A stretch of DNA of 21,914 nt from Emticicia fluvialis (GTDB lineage: Bacteria > Bacteroidota > Bacteroidia > Cytophagales > Spirosomataceae). A program made the position numbers and the translations under genes. Below are positions 15,883 through 21,914 of this stretch, in pieces (the first letter of the stretch is position 1; the number at the start of each line of letters is the position of its first letter). The stretch spans positions 1-21,914 of the forward strand of contig NZ_JANUSD010000027.1 of NCBI RefSeq assembly GCF_024793945.1. Reading direction: 5' to 3'. The notes below the pieces were generated by a model. That model searched no databases, was not told the origin of the DNA, and worked only from the letters and a program-made list of their open reading frames with translations.

Positions 15883-17484
15883 TTACCTCAGTACCAGATC
15901 TGCTCCTTTTTCGGCTATCATGTAAACTGGGGCATTGGTGTTGCCCGATACGATGGTGGGCATAATGCTGGCGTCTATTACCCGCAGGTTTTCTACGCCT
16001 TTTACACGCAGCTGGTCGTCGACCACTGCCATTTCATCCGTACCCATTTTGCAGGTGCCAACAGGGTGATACACCGTCTCCAGTTGTTTTTTAATGTGCA
16101 GCATGATGCCATCGTCTGAGGTGCTGTCGGGCGGGGTAATCAACCGGTCGCGGTAAGCATCAAAGGCTTTGGCGTTCATTACCTCAATGGCTTTTCTGGT
16201 GGCTTTCAGCAGGGTCATTGCGTCTTGCTCTTCAGATAAGAAATTGGGCTGAATAAGCGGTGCATCGGCAGGGTTATTGCTTCTTAAACCCACATACCCT
16301 CTGCTTTTGGGGCGCAGCAAGGTGGGCAGAATGGTGTAGCCATCATTGTGCGGATAGGTTGACACATCATACATATCTACCGTGTAATCATCGCCCGTTT
16401 GCACGGCTGCAAAATGAAACTGGTAATCAACCCTATCCGGGCTGTCATCTGTCATGCCAAAGGCCACCGCCTCAAGAGGCCCGATGGTCATCACGCCCTT
16501 TTTCAGCAACAGATATTGCGCCAGCGCCTTTGCCTGATTCAGCAGCGACAAATGGTGATTTTGCCCCCATTGCTGGCGAGACAACGCCGTAACACCCATA
16601 AAGAGATGGTCTTGCAGGTTTTTACCTACGCCGGGCAGCTCTTTTTTGCAGGCAATGCCTGCTTTTTTTAGTTCATGTTTGTCACCCACACCAGACAACA
16701 TCAGTAATTGCGGAGAATTGAACGACCCTGCCGAAAGGATTACTTCACGGGTAGCCAGTATTTTTTCCGTATTGTTTCGGCCGCGTATTACCTCTACACC
16801 AATGGCTTTGTCGTTTTCTATCAATACCTGTTTCACAAGGGTATGGGTGTACACCGTCAGATTCGGGCGTTTCATGGCCGGTTTCAGAAATGCCCCTACG
16901 CCACTGTGCCTGCGTGCCTCTTTAATGGTAAACTGCATGAACGACACCCCCTCCTGCCGCTCGCCGTTATAATCTTTGTTGTCGGCAAAACCGTTTTCAA
17001 TGCAGGCCTCCACAAAGGCATCGGTAAAGCGGGTTCTGTATTGCGTAGCAAAGGTGACGTTCAATGGCCCGCCCTGACCATGATAGAAATTTTTGATTTG
17101 CTCGTTATGCTCCGACTTCCGGAAATACGGAAGAATTTCTTCGTAGCTCCACCCCTCGTTGCCCGCATCAGCCCAGTCGTTATAGTCTTCCCTGTTGCCA
17201 CGCACATACGCCATCGCATTGGTAGAGCTGCAACCACCCAGCGTTTTGCCGCGCGGCAGGTAAATGCGGCGGTTCAGCACGTGCGCCTGCGGCTCAGAAT
17301 AATAGCCCCAGTCGACCTCCGTGCGGTGCAGTTTGGCGTATCCGGCCGGAATATGTATCTCGGGTTTCTTGTCGGGCCCACCTGCTTCAATCAGCAAGAC
17401 CCGATGGGCAGGGTTCTCTGACAGGCGGTTAGCCAGCACACATCCGGCCGAGCCGGCACCGATAATGATGTAGTCGTAGGTCAT
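15883..17484 (-). CDS. GMC-family FAD oxidoreductase (choline/alcohol dehydrogenase-like)
   Basis: A 533-residue flavoenzyme. It has the N-terminal ADP-binding loop YIIIGAGSAGCVLANRL with Gly9, Gly11 and Gly14, GMC signature 1 (PRGKTLGGCSSTNAMAYVRG), signature 2 (SAGSFNSPQLLMLSGVG), and the C-terminal catalytic His (VYHPVGTCKMG) and Asn (SGNTNAPVYMIAEKGA). It oxidises an alcohol to an aldehyde using FAD. Sequences of this type are often labelled choline dehydrogenase, but no betaine gene or choline transporter is nearby, so the substrate stays open. The start is at 17484 (MTYDYIII); a 60-residue in-frame extension upstream has no family resemblance. There is no signal peptide. Confidence 0.93.
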   Translation of the reverse strand: MTYDYIIIGAGSAGCVLANRLSENPAHRVLLIEAGGPDKKPEIHIPAGYAKLHRTEVDWGYYSEPQAHVLNRRIYLPRGKTLGGCSSTNAMAYVRGNREDYNDWADAGNEGWSYEEILPYFRKSEHNEQIKNFYHGQGGPLNVTFATQYRTRFTDAFVEACIENGFADNKDYNGERQEGVSFMQFTIKEARRHSGVGAFLKPAMKRPNLTVYTHTLVKQVLIENDKAIGVEVIRGRNNTEKILATREVILSAGSFNSPQLLMLSGVGDKHELKKAGIACKKELPGVGKNLQDHLFMGVTALSRQQWGQNHHLSLLNQAKALAQYLLLKKGVMTIGPLEAVAFGMTDDSPDRVDYQFHFAAVQTGDDYTVDMYDVSTYPHNDGYTILPTLLRPKSRGYVGLRSNNPADAPLIQPNFLSEEQDAMTLLKATRKAIEVMNAKAFDAYRDRLITPPDSTSDDGIMLHIKKQLETVYHPVGTCKMGTDEMAVVDDQLRVKGVENLRVIDASIMPTIVSGNTNAPVYMIAEKGADLVLR

Positions 17485-17773
17485 GGTTTGAATAGATAGC
17501 AGGTTAAAACAATGAAGATAAGGTGGTTTTGCAGAGCAATTTAATAAATTCTGAAAGAAAATCAGCGCGCGGGGAAGTATTATTCCAGTTAGTGTATACG
17601 AATTTAAGTGGAAGATAAAATTGAAAGGATTAACCATTGATTCTGCATTGAATAAAAGAGACAACCCAAATTGCCAAAACCAGAAATGATGTTAATTTGC
17701 AAATGGATGATGGTAATGATTAAAAAATAGATTTGGCAGACAAATGCCTCACCGTTTTAGGTTAACACCCGTG

Positions 17774-17802
17774 GTAGAGACAGGGCAATGCCCTGTCTCT
17801 AC
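17774..17802. repeat. Interspersed palindrome, copy 3 (14-bp arms)
   Basis: A perfect palindrome with 14-base arms (GTAGAGACAGGGCA and its complement) around one base; same element as 2877-2903 and 8781-8809. It sits about 100 bases before base composition falls sharply, close to the left edge of the immunity-gene array. The rest of 17485-17895 has no gene I can support. Confidence 0.9.
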
Positions 17803-17944
17803 GCGTTGGATAAAGAATCCACCACCGCGACAGAGTCCCTTTTCTGGGCAGTGGCTTGCGCACTCAGGAGACTACCGGAACAATAAACTAAAGAAATGAC
17901 AGTTGAAGAATTTCTTGAAAAATTTAAATTGATTAAATTAATAT

Positions 17945-18448
17945 ATGGAGGAAGAAAATGAAACTCGCGAAAATTGGGAGAATTATAAAAAAGGCCAACA
18001 AACTTTATATCGGCAAAGAAATGAATTACTAATGGATGAAAAATTCAAAGATTTAGCCTTTGAATTTTTTAATAATCCTTCAGAAAGATGGCATTTTCTT
18101 TCATTTTGTTGCAGCTTGATACATTTTGAAGATCAAGAGTTTATTAAAATCTTCATTAATGAAATTACTGAAGCCGCATTACTTGATAATCCAACAGGCT
18201 TGATGATTGCTCGATTTGTACTAAAGAAACTAGACAATAATTGGTTAAAAGCAAATTTGGATGCAATAATTAATAAAATACTTAATGAAATAGATTCGGA
18301 ATCAGAGCAAGAATGGGCATATAGTAGAACAGCTGACTTACTATATTATTTAGGATTTGACTATATGTTAAAAGCATTTCTGGAGAAGTGCAAAATTCAT
18401 ACAAATCCAGAGATTAATTCTATTGTTGACTTTTATTCCAATGATTAA
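17945..18448 (+). CDS. All-alpha protein, candidate immunity protein
   Basis: A 167-residue acidic protein, AT-rich in sequence, with no signal peptide or membrane segment. After a charged N-terminus (MEEENETRENWENYKKGQQ) the pattern is helical throughout, e.g. FKDLAFEFFNNPSERWHFLSF and LLYYLGFDYMLKAFLEKC, similar to short helical-repeat immunity proteins. No family is recognised with confidence. It opens a row of small same-strand genes that includes Imm8-like and SUKH-like members, so an immunity role is inferred from context. A 21-codon ORF (17896-17961, MTVEEFLEKFKL) overlaps its start in another frame and may be a gene remnant or leader. Met29 is an alternative start. Confidence 0.65.
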   Translation: MEEENETRENWENYKKGQQTLYRQRNELLMDEKFKDLAFEFFNNPSERWHFLSFCCSLIHFEDQEFIKIFINEITEAALLDNPTGLMIARFVLKKLDNNWLKANLDAIINKILNEIDSESEQEWAYSRTADLLYYLGFDYMLKAFLEKCKIHTNPEINSIVDFYSND

Positions 18449-18512
18449 CAATCTACATTATTAACATTATTTTTGAGAGAAATACAGGTAATCTATTCTT
18501 TAGTAAATAAAT

Positions 18513-18791
18513 ATGGAAAATATTCTAAGACTATTTCATTTTACGATTGAGTTATTAAAGTTAAGAGGCATAAAGCACGAATTTACAAGTTTCGATTCGG
18601 GTGCAATAATGCTAGATATCTGGCATAATGAAAAGTTTTATGTTATCCAATTCGATGTTGATGGTTACATTGGCGTTTCTGAAGTCAACAATGATAATAT
18701 GGGCTTTGATACTATCCCTGATGAGAAGTTCTATGATGAAATAAAATATAAAAACAAACTGGAAAGTATGTTGATGAGCGAGAACCGCTAA
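18513..18791 (+). CDS. Small alpha/beta protein, candidate immunity protein
   Basis: A 92-residue cytoplasmic protein. Helix 1 (ENILRLFHFTIELLKLRG) is followed by strands HEFTSFDSGAIMLDIWH, KFYVIQFDVDGYIGVSEV and the segment GFDTIPDEKFYD, then a terminal helix. The compact helix-plus-sheet layout and size suit immunity proteins, but no named family is assigned. It lies 64 bases after the previous gene and 6 bases before the broken toxin tail, in the same frame as that tail but separated by TAA. Confidence 0.65.
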   Translation: MENILRLFHFTIELLKLRGIKHEFTSFDSGAIMLDIWHNEKFYVIQFDVDGYIGVSEVNNDNMGFDTIPDEKFYDEIKYKNKLESMLMSENR

Positions 18792-18797
18792 GAAGGT

Positions 18798-19087
18798 ATG
18801 TGGGCAAAAGTAGGTGGTATAGTTAAAGATTCTGCAAAAGGAAAAGGAAATTTCGATTTGAGAAGTGGGACTTATGATGAAGCAATGACAGCTTGTAAGT
18901 CTTGGGTCGGTGATGGATATCGTTTTACTAGCGATGGTAAAGCACTTGTGAGTGCAGATGAATTGCGTATTTTTAGACCACCTTCTTTTAAACCTAAGTC
19001 AGGGAAACACAAGCCAATTTTGAATGGAAAACAGTTGCAGGTTGACAACCTCTAGGAAATGGTCATTTAGACATTATTAATCCATAA
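18798..19087 (+). pseudogene. Broken C-terminal toxin domain of a polymorphic toxin
   Basis: The first 70 codons read WAKVGGIVKDSAKGKGNFDL, then SGTYDEA, WVGDGYRFTSDGKALVSADEL and FRPPSFKPKSGKH. This is the hallmark sequence of a toxin tail found at the ends of RHS/filamentous-haemagglutinin-type toxins (I associate it with polymorphic toxin type 17, unverified). Intact members continue GK-x-QANFE and end NGHLDI. Here the frame is lost by one base near 19008-19010: the next frame reads QANFEWKTVAG, then a TGA at 19043-19045 (probably from TGG), then QPLGNGHLDIINP and TAA at 19085-19087. A frameshift and a nonsense codon thus inactivate it. As it stands, only an 85-residue aberrant product could be made. 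The toxin body upstream is absent. The Imm8-like gene starts 13 bases later. Confidence 0.8.
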
Positions 19088-19099
19088 GTTAAAATTTAC

Positions 19100-19465
19100 A
19101 TGAGAGCAGTATTGAAAGAATTATATACTATTGATATGATGCAATTATTAAAAGATTTTAAACCTGCTGTTTATAACAATTTTGGTATTTGGATAAGACT
19201 AATTGTAGGAGAAGAAAAAACAGGCGGCGAGGAAAGCTTTGATATTAAACTTTGTACTCCTCAATGGCTAATAGAAAACCATCAGGATTCTGATATTATT
19301 TTTGGACGACATCATTTAATTGTTTTTGAATACAACTATTCGAAAATTTATAATAAACTAAAAAAGCACATTGAAAATATCCATGGTGACACTTGGGGAG
19401 AAATTGGGACGAAAGTAGGCAGAATTGGATATTGGGAATTTGAAGATTATCAAGAGTATCGTTAA
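19100..19465 (+). CDS. Imm8-like immunity protein
   Basis: A 121-residue cytoplasmic protein with the Imm8 pattern: EESFDIKLCTPQWL in the middle (typically G-E-E-S-F-D-x-x-V-C-T-P-x-W-L), then GRHHLIVFEYNY, a helix IYNKLKKHIENI, and the C-terminal block GDTWGEIGTKVGRIGYWEFEDYQEY. Imm8 proteins neutralise the toxin domain encoded just upstream. That partner is present here only as a broken remnant (18798-19087), so the gene now appears to be an orphan antidote. The reading frame is intact, which suggests it is still useful or its partner was lost recently. Confidence 0.85.
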   Translation: MRAVLKELYTIDMMQLLKDFKPAVYNNFGIWIRLIVGEEKTGGEESFDIKLCTPQWLIENHQDSDIIFGRHHLIVFEYNYSKIYNKLKKHIENIHGDTWGEIGTKVGRIGYWEFEDYQEYR

Positions 19466-19562
19466 TCGATTTAAAGTCAGTCAGAAGAAAAACCCTTTTA
19501 AATATTGAACCAGGCAATTAGTGATTAAGGTGGATACTCTATCAATAAAAAGCAAGTAGTTA

Positions 19563-20090
19563 ATGGATATTATAGTTGTAGGAGTTTATAATGAACAAGA
19601 TGCCAATATAATTGAAGAAATGGCATCGGCTAATGGACTCAAAGTAGTTTGGGACCATAAGCGATATAATATAGAAGCGGAAATAGGAATCGTCGAGTTG
19701 AAAAAATACTATACGTTATATGAAACAGGAATACTTATTGAAGGTAACTATGTTGAGGGTGATACCTTTTATTCGTATCCAGTTATATATGAGGTTTCTG
19801 ATTATTTTATTGCTAGAGAATGGGACAATAAAAGTCGTGAACAACCGAAGTTATTTAATTTTTTTGATACTTTGAGTATAAGCAATATTCAGAAAATGAT
19901 AATTGGATTTGCTGATGAATGGGATGAAAACACGACAGTCAAAATTGAGAAATTAAGTTATAAAGAATTGAAAAGCAGGCTATATAGTCCTTATGTATGG
20001 TGTTTTGGATATGAAAATCTACGAACAAACTCTGTAATCAGAGACGATTTTCATCCATTAGTTTTGGAGTTAGAAAAAGAATTAGATTAG
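19563..20090 (+). CDS. Unrecognised alpha/beta protein, candidate immunity protein
   Basis: A 175-residue protein. It starts MDIIVVGVYNEQDANIIEEM, a strand-helix unit, then strands around KVVWDHK and EIGIVELKKYYTLYETGILIE. A middle region YFIAREWDNKSREQPKLFNFFD and a helical end (LELEKELD) follow. There is no signal, membrane segment or recognised motif. The intact frame, AT-rich composition and position between immunity-like genes suggest an immunity role by context only. The 97-base gap before it shows no toxin fragment that I recognise. Confidence 0.6.
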   Translation: MDIIVVGVYNEQDANIIEEMASANGLKVVWDHKRYNIEAEIGIVELKKYYTLYETGILIEGNYVEGDTFYSYPVIYEVSDYFIAREWDNKSREQPKLFNFFDTLSISNIQKMIIGFADEWDENTTVKIEKLSYKELKSRLYSPYVWCFGYENLRTNSVIRDDFHPLVLELEKELD

Positions 20091-20126
20091 CGAAAAAGCA
20101 ATCGTACTAATTGCTTTCCGTTGCTA

Positions 20127-20204
20127 TGGCAGTTGATGAAGCCGCTGTGCCTAAAGCGGCAGTAAATGCAAATGTCCCTTTGTCGGGCGGTGGTGTATGT
20201 ACAT
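20127..20204 (+). pseudogene. Possible scaffold scrap of a toxin gene
   Basis: A 25-codon reading frame (MAVDEAAVPKAAVNANVPL, then SGGGVCT and TAG) with much higher G+C than the surrounding array. The Ala/Val/Gly-rich wording resembles spacer regions before toxin domains in RHS-type proteins. The resemblance is loose. It contains a small stem GCCGCT/AGCGGC. It may equally be noncoding. Confidence 0.25.
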
Positions 20205-20256
20205 AGGAAAGTCTGTTAGAATAATATATGGCGTACAAATCAATTAGCTCCAAAAT

Positions 20257-20493
20257 ATGTTTCATCCTGTCACTAGTAGAGGTGCAATGCTTGCGGCTTT
20301 GCGAAACCTACACCCTGATGACGCGGTGGTTGAAGATATTGAAAGTCTCATTAAAATTTTAAAGCAAGATGGAGTTTTTGATAGTGCTGCAAAAAGTAAT
20401 TTGATTAATATGGCAAAACAGACACAATTATCATTTTCAAATGTGTTTAATAGTAATAATATATTAAGTAAAATAAACTGGGATATTAAATAA
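20257..20493 (+). CDS. Short ORF, possible toxin-tail remnant
   Basis: A 78-residue frame: MFHPVTSRGAMLAALRNL, then HPDDAVVEDIESLIKILKQDG and SNLINMAKQTQLSFSNVF. It appears helical. The 5' half is richer in G+C than the 3' half. It ends 8 bases before the next immunity-like gene, the same arrangement as the broken toxin tail and its Imm8-like gene. No family is recognised. It could be a truncated toxin C-terminus, a small antidote, or a free-standing small gene. Confidence 0.45.
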   Translation: MFHPVTSRGAMLAALRNLHPDDAVVEDIESLIKILKQDGVFDSAAKSNLINMAKQTQLSFSNVFNSNNILSKINWDIK

Positions 20494-20500
20494 TACAAAT

Positions 20501-21022
20501 ATGGAAAAAGACTGGATTGAATCAGTAGACAAGCTTGTTAGGAATAGATTTCTGCAATCTGATCAAGAATATGACGAATTTATGGAAGGTTTAGATGTAA
20601 CTGGAAAATATCTGTTTTCAAAAGGTAGGATTGACAATCTTTCGGAATTTATAGCAGCTATTATTAAAGTTTTTGATAATGAGAATATTGTGGCCGATTA
20701 CATTGCGTCAGTAGAAGACCTAATTTTTGCATTAGTGGAATACGGTTATACCAGTAATTTAGGATTATTAAGTATTTTAATAGATAATTTAGGCTATTTT
20801 GTCACTAACGCAGAGGAATGGGGAGGTGAAATTTTTAAGAAATTATTCTATATGATAGAAATAGAAAATGAAGGGAGTCTTGAAAATATTTCATCCATTT
20901 TGAATAATAAAGACGAAAAAACAAGGAAGATGTTAAAAAAATTCATCTTGAATAGAGATTTTGAATCTTCTTCAAAAGAAAAGAAAATATTCGCTGACAA
21001 GTGTTTGGCTATCTTATCTTAA
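20501..21022 (+). CDS. All-alpha acidic protein, candidate immunity protein
   Basis: A 173-residue protein with a strongly acidic N-terminus (MEKDWIESVDKLVRN, SDQEYDEFMEGLDV) and a helical pattern throughout: LSEFIAAIIKVFDNENIVAD, VEDLIFALVEYGYTSNLGLL, IFKKLFYMIEIENEGSLENI. The helical-repeat style (ALVEYGY, LLSILIDNLGY) recalls Imm30-like immunity proteins, but I would not assign that family without a search. No signal peptide. Only 7 bases separate it from the short ORF upstream, so the two are probably co-translated. Confidence 0.65.
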   Translation: MEKDWIESVDKLVRNRFLQSDQEYDEFMEGLDVTGKYLFSKGRIDNLSEFIAAIIKVFDNENIVADYIASVEDLIFALVEYGYTSNLGLLSILIDNLGYFVTNAEEWGGEIFKKLFYMIEIENEGSLENISSILNNKDEKTRKMLKKFILNRDFESSSKEKKIFADKCLAILS

Positions 21023-21232
21023 TGGATATAAAAATATAAACTGTCTAAATCCAACAGATGCTCTTGGGATTGAACTCTTTAAGAGAAGTATGCTAAAAAA
21101 ATACATAATTTAGTAAGATATCAAGACTGTTCTACTGGGTTAAGTACTAATAAATTCTAACTATCAACCCTAAACAAACACCAATTACCAACACACCCCC
21201 ACTGTGATATTTAAAAGAGAAAAACCTATAAA

Positions 21233-21352
21233 ATGAGGCATAACTACAAACCTATTTTTAAAATCTGGGCTTTGCTGTTGTTAGTATGCGGCTTTACGTT
21301 GGCGGCTTAGGCCAGCGATGACGGGCCGGGTATAAAAAATATATGCGATTGA
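21233..21352 (+). pseudogene. Truncated start of a secreted protein, probably a toxin
   Basis: An ATG opens a good signal peptide, RHNYKPIFKIWALLLLVCGF then TLAA, ending in TAG at 21308-21310 where CAG (Gln) would be natural after the cleavage site. The frame continues ASDDGPGIKNICD to a TGA at 21350-21352, then the SUKH gene follows. This looks like the 5' end of a secreted toxin gene with its body removed and an amber mutation. In complete loci a leader like this belongs to a large exported protein; here 40 codons remain. The rest of 21023-21232 has no coding sequence I can support. Confidence 0.55.
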
Positions 21353-21370
21353 TTTATTACTAATAATCTA

Positions 21371-21823
21371 ATGATGATAGTTAATGAAGTAAACAAATTT
21401 GAGGAACATTTTAAAATTCAATTACCTACTAATTACAAAAATTTCATGATAGAAACTGGGGGTAATGGAAAATCGTTTGAATTCTATACATTTGAAATTG
21501 ATTATAATGGTATACTTACGGAATTTGGATTTATAGACTTTGAATCATTAATTGATGTTTGGATAGGTACAGAAAGCTTATGGGAGTTTATTCCTGAAAA
21601 TATCGATGAAAAAAACATATTTGTAAAGGATGCAGACTGCTTTGTAAGAATTACTTGGGATGTAAGTGCTTGTGCTATTTTACTTGGAGTAAAAAAAGAA
21701 TACTATGGTAAAGTTTATCTTCTCGATAAAGAACCCCTCGAACCAACAATGGAGTTGAGAAAATTTATAATAGCAAATTCCTTTGGAGAGTTGACTAGTC
21801 CTAAAATAGCGATACAGGATTAA
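21371..21823 (+). CDS. SUKH-superfamily (SMI1/KNR4-like) immunity protein
   Basis: A 150-residue protein of the SUKH type. The N-terminal helix and motif are VNKFEEHFKIQLPTNYKNFM followed by IETGGNG (the family's LP-x-x-Y-x-x-F and G-G). Strands follow (FEFYTFEIDYNGIL, FIDFESLIDVW), and then SLWEFIPENIDEKNIFVKDA, GKVYLLDKE and a closing helix with a short tail. SUKH proteins are among the commonest immunity proteins of polymorphic toxin systems, so this fits the array. Met1 and Met2 are equally possible starts. Its last ten codons lie inside the terminal inverted repeat. It is the last gene of the window and ends in a terminator. Confidence 0.85.
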   Translation: MMIVNEVNKFEEHFKIQLPTNYKNFMIETGGNGKSFEFYTFEIDYNGILTEFGFIDFESLIDVWIGTESLWEFIPENIDEKNIFVKDADCFVRITWDVSACAILLGVKKEYYGKVYLLDKEPLEPTMELRKFIIANSFGELTSPKIAIQD

Positions 21824-21914
21824 TAATAGTAAAAATACATTTTTTAGACAGAAGTAGCCTTCGTGTTGCTTCTGTTTTTTGTTTTATAGGTTTTCATTTT
21901 GACACTGTTTTGCA
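21792..21914. repeat. Right arm of the 123-bp perfect terminal inverted repeat
   Basis: Exact reverse complement of bases 1-123. It covers the 3' end of the SUKH gene (from 21792), its stop, the terminator and the window's end. The inner boundary falls inside a coding sequence, so the repeat was not made by duplication of a whole gene. Confidence 0.95.
21848..21880 (+). terminator. Intrinsic terminator of the SUKH gene, inside the repeat
   Basis: ACAGAAG (21848-21854) pairs with CTTCTGT (21869-21875), followed by six T counting the last stem base. Its mirror copy at 35-67 would act on the minus strand at the left end. Confidence 0.7.

Noticed and set aside
15883..17484. Naming the oxidoreductase betA (choline dehydrogenase)
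   Set aside because: The GMC signatures are clear but substrate specificity is not, and there is no betaine-aldehyde dehydrogenase or choline transporter nearby.
17485..17664. 60-residue N-terminal extension of the GMC oxidoreductase
   Set aside because: GMC proteins start just before the ADP-binding loop, as at 17484; the extension has no family-like sequence.
17896..17961. 21-codon ORF MTVEEFLEKFKL overlapping the first array gene
   Set aside because: Too short to assign. It could be a leader or the front of a lost gene, but there is no match to any known immunity or toxin sequence.
1..21914. Interpretation as a linear phage or plasmid with terminal inverted repeats
   Set aside because: The content is chromosomal (pheT, regulators, oxidoreductase) with no capsid, terminase, replication or terminal-protein gene; the repeat also cuts through a coding sequence.
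1..21914. Interpretation of the terminal repeats as ends of a composite transposon
   Set aside because: No transposase lies in or beside either arm, and no target-site duplication can be examined because the window ends inside the repeat.

Overview
The window reads as a Bacteroidota chromosome fragment, most like the Chitinophagaceae/Sphingobacteriia side of the phylum, although no rRNA is present to fix this. The reasons are: promoters of the Bacteroidota type (TAnnTTTG as -7 element, in one case with TTG 19 bases upstream), almost no Shine-Dalgarno sequences, lipoprotein-rich gene content, and an MbnP/MbnH pair with a companion outer-membrane barrel as found in this phylum. G+C is moderate over the first 17.8 kb and drops visibly (to about one third, by eye) in the last 4 kb.

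Layout. 1-415: terminal inverted repeat, hairpin and promoter. 416-2848: pheT. 2849-3352: intergenic stretch with a palindromic repeat and two copies of a foldback repeat. 3353-4299: two small exported proteins. 4402-7742: a probable copper-related operon-like block: a membrane-anchored HCDGKC protein, an MbnP-like lipoprotein, an MbnH-like di-haem cytochrome c peroxidase family protein, and a CDICGC-containing outer-membrane barrel. 7854-11584: ordinary accessory genes: a xylose isomerase-like TIM barrel with a Tat-like leader, a YafY-type HTH/WYL regulator, a DUF1761 membrane protein, a SAM methyltransferase and a secreted protein. 11981-15780: an unusual trio without signal peptides: a protein with a Cys-X5-Arg phosphatase signature behind a beta-rich domain, a tandem DUF3395-like protein, and a parallel beta-helix protein. 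15883-17484 (minus): GMC oxidoreductase.

17896-21823 is an AT-rich run of small genes that looks like an array of immunity genes from polymorphic toxin systems. Two are recognisable (Imm8-like, SUKH/SMI1-KNR4-like). Lying between them are broken pieces of toxin genes: a C-terminal toxin tail disrupted by a frameshift and a nonsense codon immediately before the Imm8 gene, a short ORF that may be a second tail, a short GC-richer scaffold-like scrap, and a signal peptide that ends at an amber codon before the SUKH gene. No complete toxin is present. The array therefore looks like a store of orphan immunity genes left by toxin cassettes that came and decayed.

The first and last 123 bases are perfect reverse complements. 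The repeat carries the last codons of the SUKH gene plus its terminator. It may be a real inverted repeat flanking an invertible or duplicated segment, or it may mark where an assembler stopped at a repeat; the sequence alone cannot decide.
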